Shown piece by piece: positions 12,531 to 24,900 of a stretch of 64,000 nt of DNA. The position numbers and the translations under genes were made by a program. The stretch's first letter is position 1. Each line of letters begins with the position of its first letter. The notes beneath the pieces are model-generated. The model ran no database searches. It was not told the origin of the DNA and saw only the letters and a program-made list of their open reading frames with translations. Source of the DNA: Anagrus nilaparvatae (lineage: Eukaryota; Arthropoda; Insecta; Hymenoptera; Mymaridae); the NCBI GenBank assembly GCA_022575985.1, contig JAKSXM010000263.1, positions 11,512,001-11,576,000 of the forward strand. The letters run 5' to 3'.

Positions 12531-13069
12531 TATTATTACATAGTGAAAATTTTTTGAATTTTTCATATATAAAATAGCCAGACATATAGATTGAAATTTT
12601 TGTAGTTTTTTCATATTGTAAACAGCCAATATGAATTTTACTATACAGCTAAATTTAAAAAATTTTTGTTTTTTTCTATTATTCTTAGGACTGCCGATGT
12701 CTATATTATTTCGTATTCAAATTTTTAAGTCACTTCATATATAAAACAAAAGAGCTTCGGTGAAAATTACTCCTTGGAAAAAATGCTATCGAGTTGACGC
12801 TTTTTTTTAAATTTAAGCTCACGGCACAGAGTTACAACTGTTTAAAGCTAAGAAGTACAAAATTTAAAAACTCAAAAATTGGTCATTTTCATCACTTCAT
12901 ATCTTAAAATGGTTTGTATCAAAATATAAAAACCAAAATGCTTTGTAGTTATTAAACGCTTTTCTCTTGTTTTTTTTTTTTTGATTTTTATTTTATATTC
13001 ATTAATAAGAATTACCAAGAAAAAGACTTAGAGTCCGATTTATTGAATTATTGGGTATATTCATTGAAA

Positions 13070-13666
13070 TAATAGTATTGAATTTAGCAGAAACTATAAT
13101 TCACATTAATTTTTTTTCTAAAACTGTCCTGTTTTATAGAAAAGTTGTAATTTCAATTGTTTTTATGCAATAATAGCATTAAATTATTAGTATTGAATTT
13201 AGTAAAATATACCCAACTTAAATGTTTTCGAATATTGTCCTGTTTAATAGAAATCTTGTAATTTCAAATATTTTTATGCAATGATAGCATTGAAATATAT
13301 GTACTAAATTTAGCAAAGTATACCCCGCTTTCAATTTTTTTTTGAATAGTAGCCTCTTTTTTAGAAAAGTTGTAATTTCAATTGCATTGAAATATTAGTA
13401 ATTAATTTAGCAGAAACTATACCTCACTTTAATTTTATTTTGAAAAGTGTCCTATGTTGTAGAACAGTTGTAATTTCAAATGTTTTTATGCAATGATAGC
13501 ATTGAAATATTTGTAATAAATTTAGCTAAATATACCCAACTTAACTGTTTTCGAATATTGTCCTGTTTTATAGAAATCTTGTAATTTCAAATATTTTTCT
13601 GCAATGATAGCATTGAAATATTAGTATTGAATTTAACAGAAACTATACCCCCTCTTTAATTTTTTT
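13070..13666. repeat. ~120-bp minisatellite, about 5 units
   Basis: Each unit contains AGCAGAAACTATA or a variant, a TGTCCTGTTTTATAGAAA block, GTTGTAATTTCAA and TGCAATGATAGCATTGAAAT. Units differ by small indels. An inverted piece of the same unit (AATGCTATCATTGCA) lies at 14225-14242 and 14825-14836, where it served as the LINE target. Confidence 0.75.
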
Positions 13667-14230
13667 TTCGTTAACAACTTAGAAAGAAAAACTCATATTG
13701 ATTGTCCACAATTTGAAAAACTTCTAAAAATTTTAATATATATTGTCGGGTGTTTTATATATGAAAGAGCTTAAATAATTTCATTAAGAAAATGGATATC
13801 GTCTGTCTTAAACATGAAAAAATAAAGATTTCGAAAAAATATAAATATTTCAGAATGTTATTTTAATGACTTTATCGACACAGAGAGCTAATTAATAAAT
13901 TTTTGATTTATTAAACTCGACATGATACGTGGATGCCATCTGCAATCACTTTTTTTATTTTTAACGTATCACGCAGTTGTTTTAATTTTTTCAAATTTTA
14001 TATAATCAAATAATTTAATTATAATTTTTTTAAAATTTTAATTTCATCGAAATTAATTTTTTAAAACATAGAAAATAATATAATATAAATATTTCAATTA
14101 ATGGAAATACGTACATTCGGGCCTCAGTACAGAAAAACATTTGAAATAATAACATTTCTAAAAAACAGGGTACGATTCGAAAATATTTTTGCGGTGTATA
14201 ATTTGCTAAAATCAATACTAATATTTTAAT

Positions 14231-14836
14231 GCTATCATTGCATTTTTTTTTTTTTTTTTTTTTTTTTTTTGCGTAGGAAGTGGAGAAATGCATGCACCTG
14301 CAGTTACTTTCCTCACTCTTGTTCCTTGTGCAGTTTCAAAGATTATTTCCCGATCACTCAGGTAGCTGCTGATTATTCTTCGCAGGTATTTTGGCACCTG
14401 GAAGTTCCTGAGTCCCTCCATGAAGTCGCTCCACCTTGCTGAGTTAAAGGCATTTTTTACATCGAGGGTCACTAATAGCGTGATCTTTCTCGAATAGTGA
14501 TTACCAGTCTGTGCGTTGTCGATGGCCCGAACAATACTGCTTATTGCATCGATTGTTGACTTCCCTCGGCGAAATCCGTATTGTCTAGGAGAGAGATCTC
14601 CCGCAGTTTCTACGGCCCTCAGTATCCTTGGCTGTAGTATCTTCTCGTAATTTTTGCCGGCTGTATCGAGTAATCCTAGAGGGTGCCAAGAGTTTGGCAG
14701 TCTAAGGTCCCCTTTGCCCTTACTGATAAGGACCAGTCTTGCTCTTTTCCAGAAATTACTGAAGATGCCCGCACGTGCACAAGTATTGTACATACATAAG
14801 ATGAGTTTTGGGCATTCGTGCGCAGCTATCATTGCA
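14231..14836 (-). pseudogene. R1-like LINE reverse-transcriptase fragment with poly(A) and 12-bp duplication
   Basis: GCTATCATTGCA at 14231-14242 and 14825-14836 flanks a minus-strand insertion ending in a run of about 28 A (T on the plus strand, from 14243). The ~190 residues read as the fingers and palm of a non-LTR reverse transcriptase: SNFWKRARLVLISKGKGDLR, then PRQYGFRRGKSTIDAISSIV, then LVTLDVKNAFNSARW, where the first catalytic Asp sits. The copy stops before the FADD region and is followed directly by the A-tail, so it is cut at both ends. The upstream part of the open frame is chance sequence from the flank. Confidence 0.85.
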
Positions 14837-14842
14837 TAAAAA

Positions 14843-15007
14843 GTATATGATTTTGTAGAACAGTTACTGCAAGACTTAAAAATAACCTTTGAGGGATTAC
14901 AAGATGCAGACACAATTCAATTAGAATTGCGTCGCGTAGAAGAAAATTTTGATGAACCAGTATGCGACTATGCATTACGAGTTCAAAATCTGGAACAAAG
15001 ATTACTC
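14843..15007 (+). pseudogene. Gypsy-type gag, upstream piece
   Basis: The frame YDFVEQLLQDLKITFEGLQD onward, ending NLEQRLL, has the helical pattern of retrotransposon gag capsids (a 'tyAlRVqnLeqrLL'-like block). It opens after a stop near 14835, so the gag start is missing. The frame is interrupted exactly at the 8-bp duplication GATTACTC (15000-15007) and resumes in phase at 29449 (SLYVSSVSMN). It belongs with the piece at 29441-30274. Confidence 0.7.
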
Positions 15008-15480
15008 CGAGGGGTCTACAACTCCGTAGTACAGTAATTACTTCCAATGTACTACCGAGTACTACCCGATACATCCAACATATATTTACGACAGTGTACT
15101 TTCAATATACTTCCTATAACTTCCATGGTACATTCAAAATTCGAAACATACTTTCTATTACTTTTTACGAATTAACAAGGTGCAGTGCTGTATGTATACT
15201 AACAATATACACCTCTAGTTCTTTTTAATTCTATACTACTATACTACTATACTACTTTTAATTTTTCTCGAAATACGCAGATGTATACTTCCAATAACTT
15301 CTCTTGTATATATTTCATTAATAATGTACTTTCTCGCACTTCTTATGACTAGAAAAATAAATCACTGACTGTGTACTTCTAATATACTTTCAAAAATTTT
15401 TCAATTACTAAAGTTTATTTTTTTGTAAAGCTTGACACGGTAAACTGGCAGTGTACTTTCAGTTACTTCTAAAATAAGTT
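15008..15480. repeat. Left terminal inverted repeat of the 14.4 kb element
   Basis: Pairs with 29113-29440 over the first ~350 bp, with mismatches. The part at 15425-15465 (AGCTTGACACGGTAAACTGG, then GTGTACTTTCAG) pairs with 27065-27105, so a foldback at 27117-29070 has split the right arm. The repeat is built from degenerate short units around GTACTT/AAGTAC. Confidence 0.75.
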
Positions 15481-15599
15481 TGATTCACTTGTAAGATTTA
15501 AATTTTTAATCCAATATAATAAATCAAACAATATTATTTTATTATTTTACTTGTTGTACTCCAGTCAAAACACGGGTTTGGGTGCACTTAAAGTTGCGA

Positions 15600-16660
15600 A
15601 TACCAGATTTGATCTAGTATTTTTTTTTTGGGTCACTGAAAATTGGGGTCATTTGGTAAAGAAACTGGGGCTTTACCCTTAAATTTGCAAAAACTACCCT
15701 CAAAAGAGGGTATTTTTTATGTATTCGCCTTCTGGGCCTATAGATTTTTCAAAGAATTGATTTTCAAGGATTTTCTAGTCGCTAATTAAGAATTTAGGTG
15801 ATTTTTTAAGATATCATTAATATTTATCCCCTAAATTAGCTATAACTACCTCCGAAAAAGGGTGTTTTAGCTGTTTTCGCACTTAGATAAGGTCCACAAG
15901 GGTTTTTTGGGTCGCTGAAAACGAATTTTATGGATTTTTAAATGAATAATCAACATATCACCCCTAAATTAGCTCAAACTACCCCCAAAAGGGGCGTTTT
16001 TGCTATTTCTGCACTTTTTGGGCCCAGATTAGGTCAATAGGGTTTTCTGGGTCTCAGATAACGAATTTCGCGGAATTTTTAACAAAAAATTAATAATTCA
16101 CCTTTAAATTAGCTAAAACAATCCCCCTTTGGGGTTTTATATTTGATTTATTTTAGGAAAACATAAAGAATGACATACGCGTAAACTTCTGGAAAGAATA
16201 TTGACCCTTTGGTCAAATCTTTTAAAAATTGATTTCTGAAAGTTTTACTGGATTTTTTATGCATAAATGGGTTCAAGGAGTCGAATGCAAGCTTCAGAGG
16301 TACTGGTTACCCCTTAGGGTAAAATTTGCCTTTTAAGGGCAAAACTTACAAAAAATTTCTTTGGTTTGTATTTAATTTGTTATACGGAATTGGAATTATA
16401 CTGATATAAGCACAAACTGTCGGGGTAAAGATTGACCCTTAGGGCCAAAATTTGTTCCAAAGGAGGAATCTGAGAAAAATTAGATTTTTGAAGGTTTAAC
16501 TGGATTTTTTTAATGAAAATGGGTTTAGGGAGGTGATTGCAAGTACCTGAGGTACTTTTTATTCCAAAGGGCAAAAATTACCCTTTACGGGCAAAAATTA
16601 TAAAAAATTGAATTGAAATTTCTTCGCTTTCTATTTGATTTTATGTAATGAAACCCTTGG
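15600..16660. repeat. Subterminal degenerate repeats rich in GGG/CCC
   Basis: Roughly 120-bp units share CTAAATTAGCT(A/C)(A/T)AACTACC, a CCCCAAAAGGGG-type block and a GGGTCGCTGAAAACGAATTT block. Similar GGGGTGAAAA-rich text lies at 26240-26940 near the other end, which suggests paired subterminal repeats. A 64-residue frame at 16380-16574 is not convincing. Confidence 0.55.
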
Positions 16661-17206
16661 GAGTAAAATTATTCCAAATCTCGTCCAAATGTCAAAATTT
16701 CTGTATGCAGAAAAAAAGAGTTTATTAATTTAAGAAATGTTGAATTACATTCTCAATAATTTCTACATTTTTCAATAAAAATCGTATATTTACTCAAAAG
16801 ACTAAAATTAGTAAACTTATAAAAAAACTTCAGTTGTAATTTTTTTTCTGGTTACGAGAAAATTAAGAAAAAATTTTTTGTAAATGCTATAAAAAAACTT
16901 GCAACTTTTTAAACAAATTTTATATAATTGTGAACATTTACTCATTATTAACCAATCTATTTTGTTATAAAAGCGAATATAGAAGTAAATTTTAACTACG
17001 TACATTCGGTTTGCTCAAAAGAAAATAATAGGTGTGCCATTTTGAATAGGATAAAAAAAATGAAATGATAACTATATTCGTAATTAAAGGTAGATAACTA
17101 ATTTTTATTTTAAAATTACAGATGATGGAGTTATTTTTCATATAATTTAAAACTCTTTCATTTTTTAAAAATAGTTATATTTATTCTGAAATATTTTTAT
17201 GAATTA

Positions 17207-19640
17207 ATTTCAGATTTATGATTTCGACTTTTTGAGCAAAGTAATTTTTTAATATCGTTATAGATGTTTTCAGGTATTTCTTCACTTTCAAACGCTTTAG
17301 ACGGAATAGAAAAACGGTCATTTTTGATTGAAAAGTATTCATGACGACCAATGGATGTTACTACTAATTTTCGATTAACATCAATATTATACCATTGTGC
17401 AATTACGCCAATTTCCTTTTTACTGGAAGAGTTTATTTCTGCAAAATCTTTCGCAAAAGCTTGTTGTTTTCCAATTTTTTTGATTCATGTAGGCAAAGCC
17501 TTTGATTTTTCCAGTTAAACAACACTTTAATTTTGAGATTTCAAATATACAAAAATTTCCTATATACAAAGTTTCTTCATAAGAAATTTGCTCTATATCT
17601 GTGCCTTTTATGAATGGTTTTTCTATGTTAGCACTCTCTCTAACTCTAATATTTCTATCACTACTTAACTTTGAATTATTATTAAAAAACCAAACAAGAG
17701 AGGATTTTTTCACAACTTTTTCTTTATCAGAAGTTTTTATTAAGACTTCTGGATCTGTTGATTTAAAATTATTAATTTTTCCTGGAAATTCACGAAGATC
17801 AATATTTGCAGTATATTCTGATATATTACTTAAATCTTCTTCATCAGGTATTTCTTCTTCCAATTCTTCATTATCATAAACTGAAATATCATCATTCTCA
17901 TCATCAAAATCTACTTCCTTATTCAGGTTAAGCAAATCAACTTGTATATTATCAGCGACACTTATGTCAACATTCAAATTTAATTTGCTTAATTCCTTCC
18001 AAACATCTTCTTTTGCCTCAGGTAAAGTTTCCTTTATTGATTGCAAATTAAAAACTTTATTGATTTTTTTAATTTCTTCAAATTCCTTTGTTTGCTTTTC
18101 GCAAGACGCATTCAAAAATCTTGTTTTAGGAAAATTTATTTCTTCATTAATAGCCCGAAAATCATCAGCATTTGTCTCTGAAAGCATATGTATTCTTTTT
18201 CTTTTATGTAAGGCTTCTAGAACTGAACAATTTACAATAGTAGAAAAAGTACTGGATATACTCCGCAAATTTCGAAAATTTCCTTCACAAGGTTGACTAC
18301 TATATAACAAAGGAAAGAAATTATCAAAAGATTTTTCTTTTACACATTTAAATGATAAATTTAACAAAACATGTGCATTTAATTCCATGCACAAATAACA
18401 GCTTAGGCTTCTAAAATTTTTTGATAACGAATACATTCTTTCTTCTTTTTTTCACCTTTTTTATTCTGCAGATTTATTTTTCTTTTATTGGCTTTTATTT
18501 CTTGTTTTTTTCCATCTTTTTTTTTGCACATTTTTCTTCCCTTTATTGTCTTTCTTATTACATTTATTTTTGATTTCTTTTTCTACTTTTGTAATTTTAA
18601 TCCAGTGACGCCACATTTTGAAAAAAAAACTCCGTACCAAATGCAGTAGATTCTTTCTAGAGGATTAATTTTCACTGAAAATAAAGCCTGCATAGCAAAA
18701 AAAAATACTTTTAAATATAGTTGAGTAGCTTCACTTCCTCGTACATATTATCGAAGTCCATTCCATATTTTTGGATCACATATGCGAATGGTTGACGAAA
18801 AATTCATTCTATCCTTTAACGTAAGATCATTTTCTGTAAGGAAGTGTTTGTCTTTTTTTATTTTTGAAACAAGTTCATAGATATCTCCGGAAGATGCTGT
18901 ATAATCTCCAATGGGTAAAATTATTCCTTGTTTAAATAATCTATTTTTTAAATTATTTCCTTTGTGGACAGCATCTTCTAAATTTATTTGATTTGGAAAC
19001 AGATCAGCATGAAAAAAATTAATTTTGTAATCTTTATTACATTCTTCTATTTTATCTGAAATATTTTTTTTTCTAAGTCCACTCATAATACGCATTGCTT
19101 TCAACTCCCGTGAATCACTGTCAGCAGAGTATCCTAAAACTTTAATACCAGCATTCTTTAGTTCATTAGTTATAAATAAAAATCTATTCTGAACATCTTC
19201 AAATGTCATTTTTCCATATGTTCCATACATCATAAGACAAAATGAAGGAGCATTCGGGTCATTTGGTTGAGCCATATATGCAACAAAGAAGCTACTTTTT
19301 CTGTTTTAAAATAATTTTCGATTGGAGCGGCAGAAGTTGCCTTAAAGGATCCAGGGATTGAATTCTCATTTAAAGGTAAAACAAAACCGACTAATTGATT
19401 TGTTGGTGAATCATAAGCAACTTTTTGCGTTACTCTAGTTGCATCTCGACTTATCCAAATTTCTTCTAGCAAATTTTTTTTTCTAAAAATAATTTAAGTT
19501 CTTCAACAAATGACACTCCTTCAGTAACATCAACTGATTTTTTTCCAATAAATGTACTCACAGTATTTATACTAGGAATCGTCCAATTTTTATATAAAAA
19601 TTGATATAAAAAGTTACCGCCTAATAAATACAATTAAGAA
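17207..19640 (-). pseudogene. Transposase pseudogene (P/THAP9-like or related RNase-H fold)
   Basis: Reading right to left the pieces are: LLGGNFLYQFLYKNWTIPSI (near 19600); EEIWISRDATRVTQKVAYDS; MAQPNDPNAPSFCLMMYGTY; VLGYSADSDSRELKAMRIMS; a DAVHKGNNLKNRLFKQG block; NPLERIYCIWYG (near 18640); CMELNAHVLL; LYSSQPCEGNFRNLRS (near 18310); a long acidic stretch; and SSLVWFFNNNSKLSSDRNIR. The order matches a family I know from insect and cnidarian repeats with an RNase-H-fold core; likely acidic residues are in SRDAT, SADSDS and QPCEGNFR. Frameshifts near 19300 and 19475, stops near 18745, a Lys-rich insertion near 18450-18600 and a frameshift near 17440 make it inactive. The last coding codons end at 17210. 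A possible N-terminal part extends to 19860. Confidence 0.7.
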
Positions 19641-19892
19641 GAAATAATTTTTATGGGTTCACTAAACCTCATTCCTTCAGGTTCCTTATCATAATTTTGT
19701 TTATTTGAATAAAAAAGCATTTTTAAAAGCGTAGAAACAGTAGATACTTCATTTGAATTTTTCTTTTGCTTTTTACTGTAATAATATCATTAGTTTGCAT
19801 TGGGTAGGACCGCTTACCTAAAATTTTATGAGAATCTTTATTCCAAAAACTAGACTCTTTATTTGTGACTAATTTTTTTATTTTTTGTATTA

Positions 19893-20013
19893 TTTTGGTT
19901 CCTCATAGAGGAACCTTTGTGATAGGTGAAATTTTGATTTTCGATATTTTGGCATATAAGCACGTTTTGAGACCTAAGGAAGCTAAAAAACCGGTTTTTA
20001 AAAAAAGTCTGTA

Positions 20014-20050
<37 letters not shown>

Positions 20051-21200
20051 TGGACTGTAACCGGTGATATTTCACAGCCAACACGACATTAAGACCTAAT
20101 TTTTTTTTCAAAATTTTTTTCACCAAAAAATCTCGAGGTACTTTATTTTTTTTTAATTTGGATGTAATACCTCATTTATTTCCACGAAAGTACTTATATT
20201 TGAAAGTATGGTTTTTACTCGATATCTCGAATCTGATACTTAATTTTTTGAAAATTTTTTTCCCAAAATTTTTTTCATAAAAAAATACAAAAAACACCAA
20301 TTTTTTTTTTCTTTGAACGTAGTACATAATTGGCTTCCATGGAAGTACTAGTTTTAAGAACCTCTATAAAAGTAATTTTTTGGACCTGATACTTAATTTT
20401 TTGAAAATTTTTTTCTCAAAATTTTTGCCGCCAAAAAATATAAAAAATGTCAATTTTTTTTTTTTTTTAGGATTTAGTACTTAATGTTTTTCTACGAAAG
20501 TACGAATATTTAGAATTATCGTTTTTAAATGATTATTTCATGTGATACGTAATTTTTCGAAATTTTTTTTTTTCAAAATTTTTTTAATAAAAAAATTAAA
20601 AAAATACAATAATTTTTTTTCTTTTTGGACGTAATACCTAATTTATTTCTAGGAAAGTTCTAATATCCAGAATCATCGTTTTTAAAGGATTTCTCCATTT
20701 GATATGTAATTTTTCGAAATTTTTTTTTTCAAAATTTTTTGTATAAAAAAATTAAAAAAACACAATAATTTTTTTTCTTTTTAGACGTAGTACTTAATTT
20801 ATTTCTATGAAAGTTCTAATATCCAGAATTATGGTTTTCAAAGATTTCTCCATCTTATAAGTAATTTTTTGAAATTTTTTTTTTCAAAATATTTTGTATA
20901 AAAAAATTAAAAAAACACAGTAATTTTTTTTCTTTTTGGACTTATTACTTAATTTATTTATATGAAAGTACTAATATCCAGAATTATGGTTTTAAAGGAT
21001 TTCTCTATCTGATACGTAATTTTTGTAAATTTTTTTAAAAAAATTTTATGTATAAAGAAATTAAAAAAACAATAATTTTTTTTCTTTTTGGATGTAGTAC
21101 TTAATTTATATCTATGAAAGTACTAATATCTAGAATTATTGTTTTTAAAGGATTTTTACCATCTGATACGTAATTTTTCAAATTTTTTAATATTTTAAAA
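19893..21200 (+). repeat. GT-repeat element, copy 2 (longest)
   Basis: It opens with TTTTGGTTCCTCATAGAGGA and carries (GT)n near 20008-20050 and CCGGTGATATTTCACAGCC. It then runs into about six ~150-bp tandem units built on TACTTAATTT, ATTTCTATGAAAGT, TAATATCCAGAATTAT and a CAAAATTTTTT block, from about 20130 to 21190. It sits immediately right of the transposase pseudogene, inside the 14.4 kb element. Confidence 0.8.
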
Positions 21201-21719
21201 TTAATATTTTAACAGGGACAATTTTGAATCAGGGTAAAAAAAATATTTTATATGCACAAATACAAAACAATAACATTTCAAGTTTAGATTAAAAAAAATA
21301 AGTTGTGCTAATATTAAAATAATTAAATAATAACTTTTACATCAATATTTTAAATAAATATATGGTTGATTATTGTTTTCATTAATATATTTTTTTTAAT
21401 AAGATATAATTTTTTATTTAATTTTATAATTAAAATAATTATTTATTATAATAAAATTTATTCACTTTATAAAATGACTTATTAAAATATAATTAATTAT
21501 TAAGATACTTATGTATAATTTTTATATTGGCAATATATTTTTTATAACTAATACTTAGTTTATTGAAAATTTTTTTCTAAAAATTTATTAAATATAAAAC
21601 ATTAAATCACAGCAACATTTTTTTTCTTTTGGAATACGGTACTTAACTTTTTTTTATGAAATACTGATATCTCAAATTATCATTTTTATTAGATAAAATA
21701 GACCATTATAAATATTTTG

Positions 21720-22040
21720 CTATTGTTGATGAGGCACCATAGTGCCAATCACTTGGCAGCGTTTTTTTGTCCTCTGGTTGCAAAATAAAAAATTCTTGCA
21801 AAGAAAAAAATCACTAAAATATGATTTTAAATCCGAGTTATCAGGTATTAACTGCACATAAATTTTAGACCTTACGAATTCCTCTATTTTATTTTCTAAC
21901 CTATCTAATTTGTTTATGTAAAGAGGATTATCTAATTTCTGAAATGAAGCATATATTTTTATAAACAAATGTATTGAAAACTTCATTTCATTCTCCAATC
22001 TCGTCCAAAATTCTTCTCCCTCTACCTGTGCTAACGACAT
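21720..22040 (-). CDS. Unrecognised 106-residue open frame
   Basis: It starts MSLAQVEGEEFWTRLENEMK and has an amphipathic helical look (LENKIEEFVRSK), with no domain I know. It lies upstream of the transposase pseudogene on the same strand, separated by the GT-repeat element. It could be an upstream exon or accessory gene of the 14.4 kb element, or an unrelated remnant. No splice evidence links it. Confidence 0.3.
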   Translation of the reverse strand: MSLAQVEGEEFWTRLENEMKFSIHLFIKIYASFQKLDNPLYINKLDRLENKIEEFVRSKIYVQLIPDNSDLKSYFSDFFLCKNFLFCNQRTKKRCQVIGTMVPHQQ

Positions 22041-24129
22041 TTTCCTAAAAAAAATACCTTATTTTTGTGTGAAATAAATGTGAAATCATGATAACCTTTA
22101 TCATGATTTCACATTTCAAATTTAAAATTCTGCAATGAAGTATACAATTAAAATTTAAAAAATATTAAAGCGATCGGCATCCGCTCTAGTCTGCATGGGT
22201 TTTTTATTTTAAATTTTACTTAATTTTATTACTATTTATCTAAAAAAATCTGACTTTTCAAAAGTACATTGTATTTAAAAAAAATGAATTAAATTATTTG
22301 ATTATTAGAAGTAAAAATATATATGATTGTAGATGGTTTCATAACAAAAATTTTATATTTATAAGTAAAAATGAGATTTCTGATGAATGTTATTATTATT
22401 ATTTATGTGAATTATTTTTTTAGACATATTTTGCATAAAAATATGTACCAAAACTTTTTTTTTGAAAAAATTTTTTTTGAGACGTGTCTTAATTTAAATT
22501 TAACCTGATCGGCTAAATCTACGTTCCAACAAAAGAATTTGAGCGTGGATTGAGACCATTTCATGAAATTTTTTAAATAATTTATAAAGGGGGATTGCAT
22601 GGGTTCGAATTTTAATGATTATTTTGCATAATTGGAAACTAGATTAAAAAATATTAGTCAACTGATAAACCTCTTATTTTTGAAACCTCTATAACTCTAT
22701 TAATATTCGTAATTAAAAAAAAAAAAATGGTTAAATTTGATAATGAACCTGAAGCCAGATGTTGCAAAACCATTGTTGATCAGTTGAAAATAAATTTCAA
22801 AGTTTTTCAGTAACCACAGGACCACGTTAATTACAGACTTAATGTTTAATCAGAAAACAAAATTTCAAGTTTTACATGGTTCATTAGGAAAAAATAACTT
22901 TCAGCTTAGAAAGATGCTCGAAAAAAAGGAAATGATAACACAGAGAGATAAAACTAAATAAATATGTTACATAAATACATAAAAGTTATATCCCCAAATA
23001 GTTTTAGCTATTAATTTTCTTAATTCTATTTTCTATATTTTGTAAGGTTATAATTTTGCTTAAACTTACCTATTTTATTAAAATCATAAACTGCACAAAT
23101 TACGCAATTACGCCTATAAAATGATTTTATTTCGTATACAAATTTTCCGATATTAAATTTTATTAATTCAATATCGATTAAATGTTAACAGTTTTAAATG
23201 GTAACTGTTTTAATGGTGATTAAATGGTAACAGTTTTAAAAATTGTAAAGGAAAATTTATAGAGTAGATCTTAATAGATAGAGATATTACAATAAGAAAT
23301 AGCTGAAGTATTTGAAGAAAATAAGTAAATTAGCTTTTAAATTGATAATAAACGTGTTTAATTTATTAATTTATTAAAATAAAAACTTAATAGTAAAAAT
23401 CAAGAAAAAATAGTTTGCTCAGATAGTAATAATTTTATTTATTTTTAAACTAAAAATTTCTCTTCGTAAATAACGAGAGTACAAAATATGCCAAATTGAG
23501 GCTCTTTACTTACATAACTTCTCGAATTTCATTTTACAGAATCATAATTATATTGATAACTGAAAACTATTCAAGAGGCCAAAATTTACATTTCGAATAA
23601 AGAAATCATAACAATATTTTTGAGCGATTGGTTCTATAAGGCACCAGGTATCTAATGTGGTTCTTGCAAAGGGCGAAAGCTAAAAATTGGTACAATTTTA
23701 TTATTATGTATATAATTTATAAAGTTATTTGATTTTATTAAAACTCTTCTCTTGGTTATAAATGTTTCTTTTTGGAAACGAAAACAAAATCTCGAACAAA
23801 ATAAACAAAATCATACAAAATCACAAAATAATTTAAAAAAATTTTTTTTGAAACATAATTTTAGAAAATGTTCATAATTAAGTAAATGTACCGATTTTAG
23901 CTCGCAAATAAGTCAACCAACTACAGAATTAAATGACTGGTTTTTAGAACCAAAAATGTGAAAAAATCGCTCTGGTTTCCTACTTTAAAAATGTCATTCA
24001 TGGCATATTATTTAGCATGATTTGTATTAATATTTTACAAGTAAATGGTTAATATTCTGTTTGTGGTATTGTAAGTTCAACTTCATTAACATTGTTATCA
24101 AATATTTTTGAGTTTTTTATTTACCTAAA
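22041..24129. other. AT-rich interior of the 14.4 kb element
   Basis: There is no convincing gene. A perfect small hairpin, GTGAAATCATGATAA and its complement, lies at about 22078-22111. The rest is AT-rich sequence with short frames only. Confidence 0.45.
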
Positions 24130-24900
24130 AAGTTATTTCTAAAATTTTGGGTAGCTCAGATACGAAAAACGCGGTTTTTGATATAAGTGGCAAAATCTTT
24201 TTGGCATCCATCGCTGATTTCGTGTTCACGCATTTTTTTGCATTCTATAGGGTTCAAACTACCAGAAAATCAAAGTGGCAGTCGCGGCCTCGTAAATTTT
24301 TTTTCTTCATTTTTGGTGCTCATAAAAAGTACTTTCTCGTAGAAATTATAAATAAAATTATACTGCTTCCGAATTTTTTAGCCAAAAATCTAAATATATG
24401 GCCTAAGACCGGAAAATTCGTTAAAATTATTATTTAAAAAAATTCTGATTCATCATTCTCCACTGCCACACATGGGGTTCAGTGTCATGCTGAATTCAAA
24501 TTTCTTAACCGAATTTTCAAATAATGGTCCCCAAAACCGAAAATTTCGGTAAAAATACTATTCTTATTCTTTTTTCATAAAGAAATGAATTGCCAGGGAA
24601 AAATGCATCGATTTAAAAAAAAAAAAATATTACTTTACGATGAAAATTAAGCGAGTAATGCATGTTTAAAGTTCAGAAACAGGCATTTTTCAATATAGAA
24701 CTTGAATCTTTTTTAAGACAAATTTGAGTGAAATCTTAAATTGACGATAACTTGGCTAAATTTCATCGGAAAAAGAAAATTTTTTTTTCTTCTGGAGTGA
24801 TTTTTCCCTGGCAATCAGATTTTTTACTTATTTAAAAAAAATTTTATTTACCTAAAAAGTTATTTTGAAAATTTGGAGTAGCTCAGATATGAAACAACTC
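24130..24900 (+). repeat. Dispersed repeat related to 1414-2230 (inverted)
   Basis: TTACCTAAAAAGTTATTT followed by a GTAGCTCAGATACGAAA block opens the copy at 24130; a second version of the same opening lies at 24848. The middle matches the reverse complement of 1440-1690. The 96-residue frame here (24147-24437) is part of the repeat, and its homologous stretch at 1.4 kb is not open in the same frame. Confidence 0.7.

Larger units (their letters stand above)
9910..12760. repeat. ~170-bp satellite array interrupted by two elements
   Basis: Units share TCATATTGTAGACAATCAATATG, TTTTACTCTATGGTAAAATTT and ACAATATAGATTGAAATTT in rotation. Copies run from about 9910 to 10820, then resume at about 11120-11400 and 12530-12740. 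The gaps are a GT-repeat element (10821-11120) and foldback C (11402-12530). Pieces of the array on both sides show that both came in after the array formed. Confidence 0.8.
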
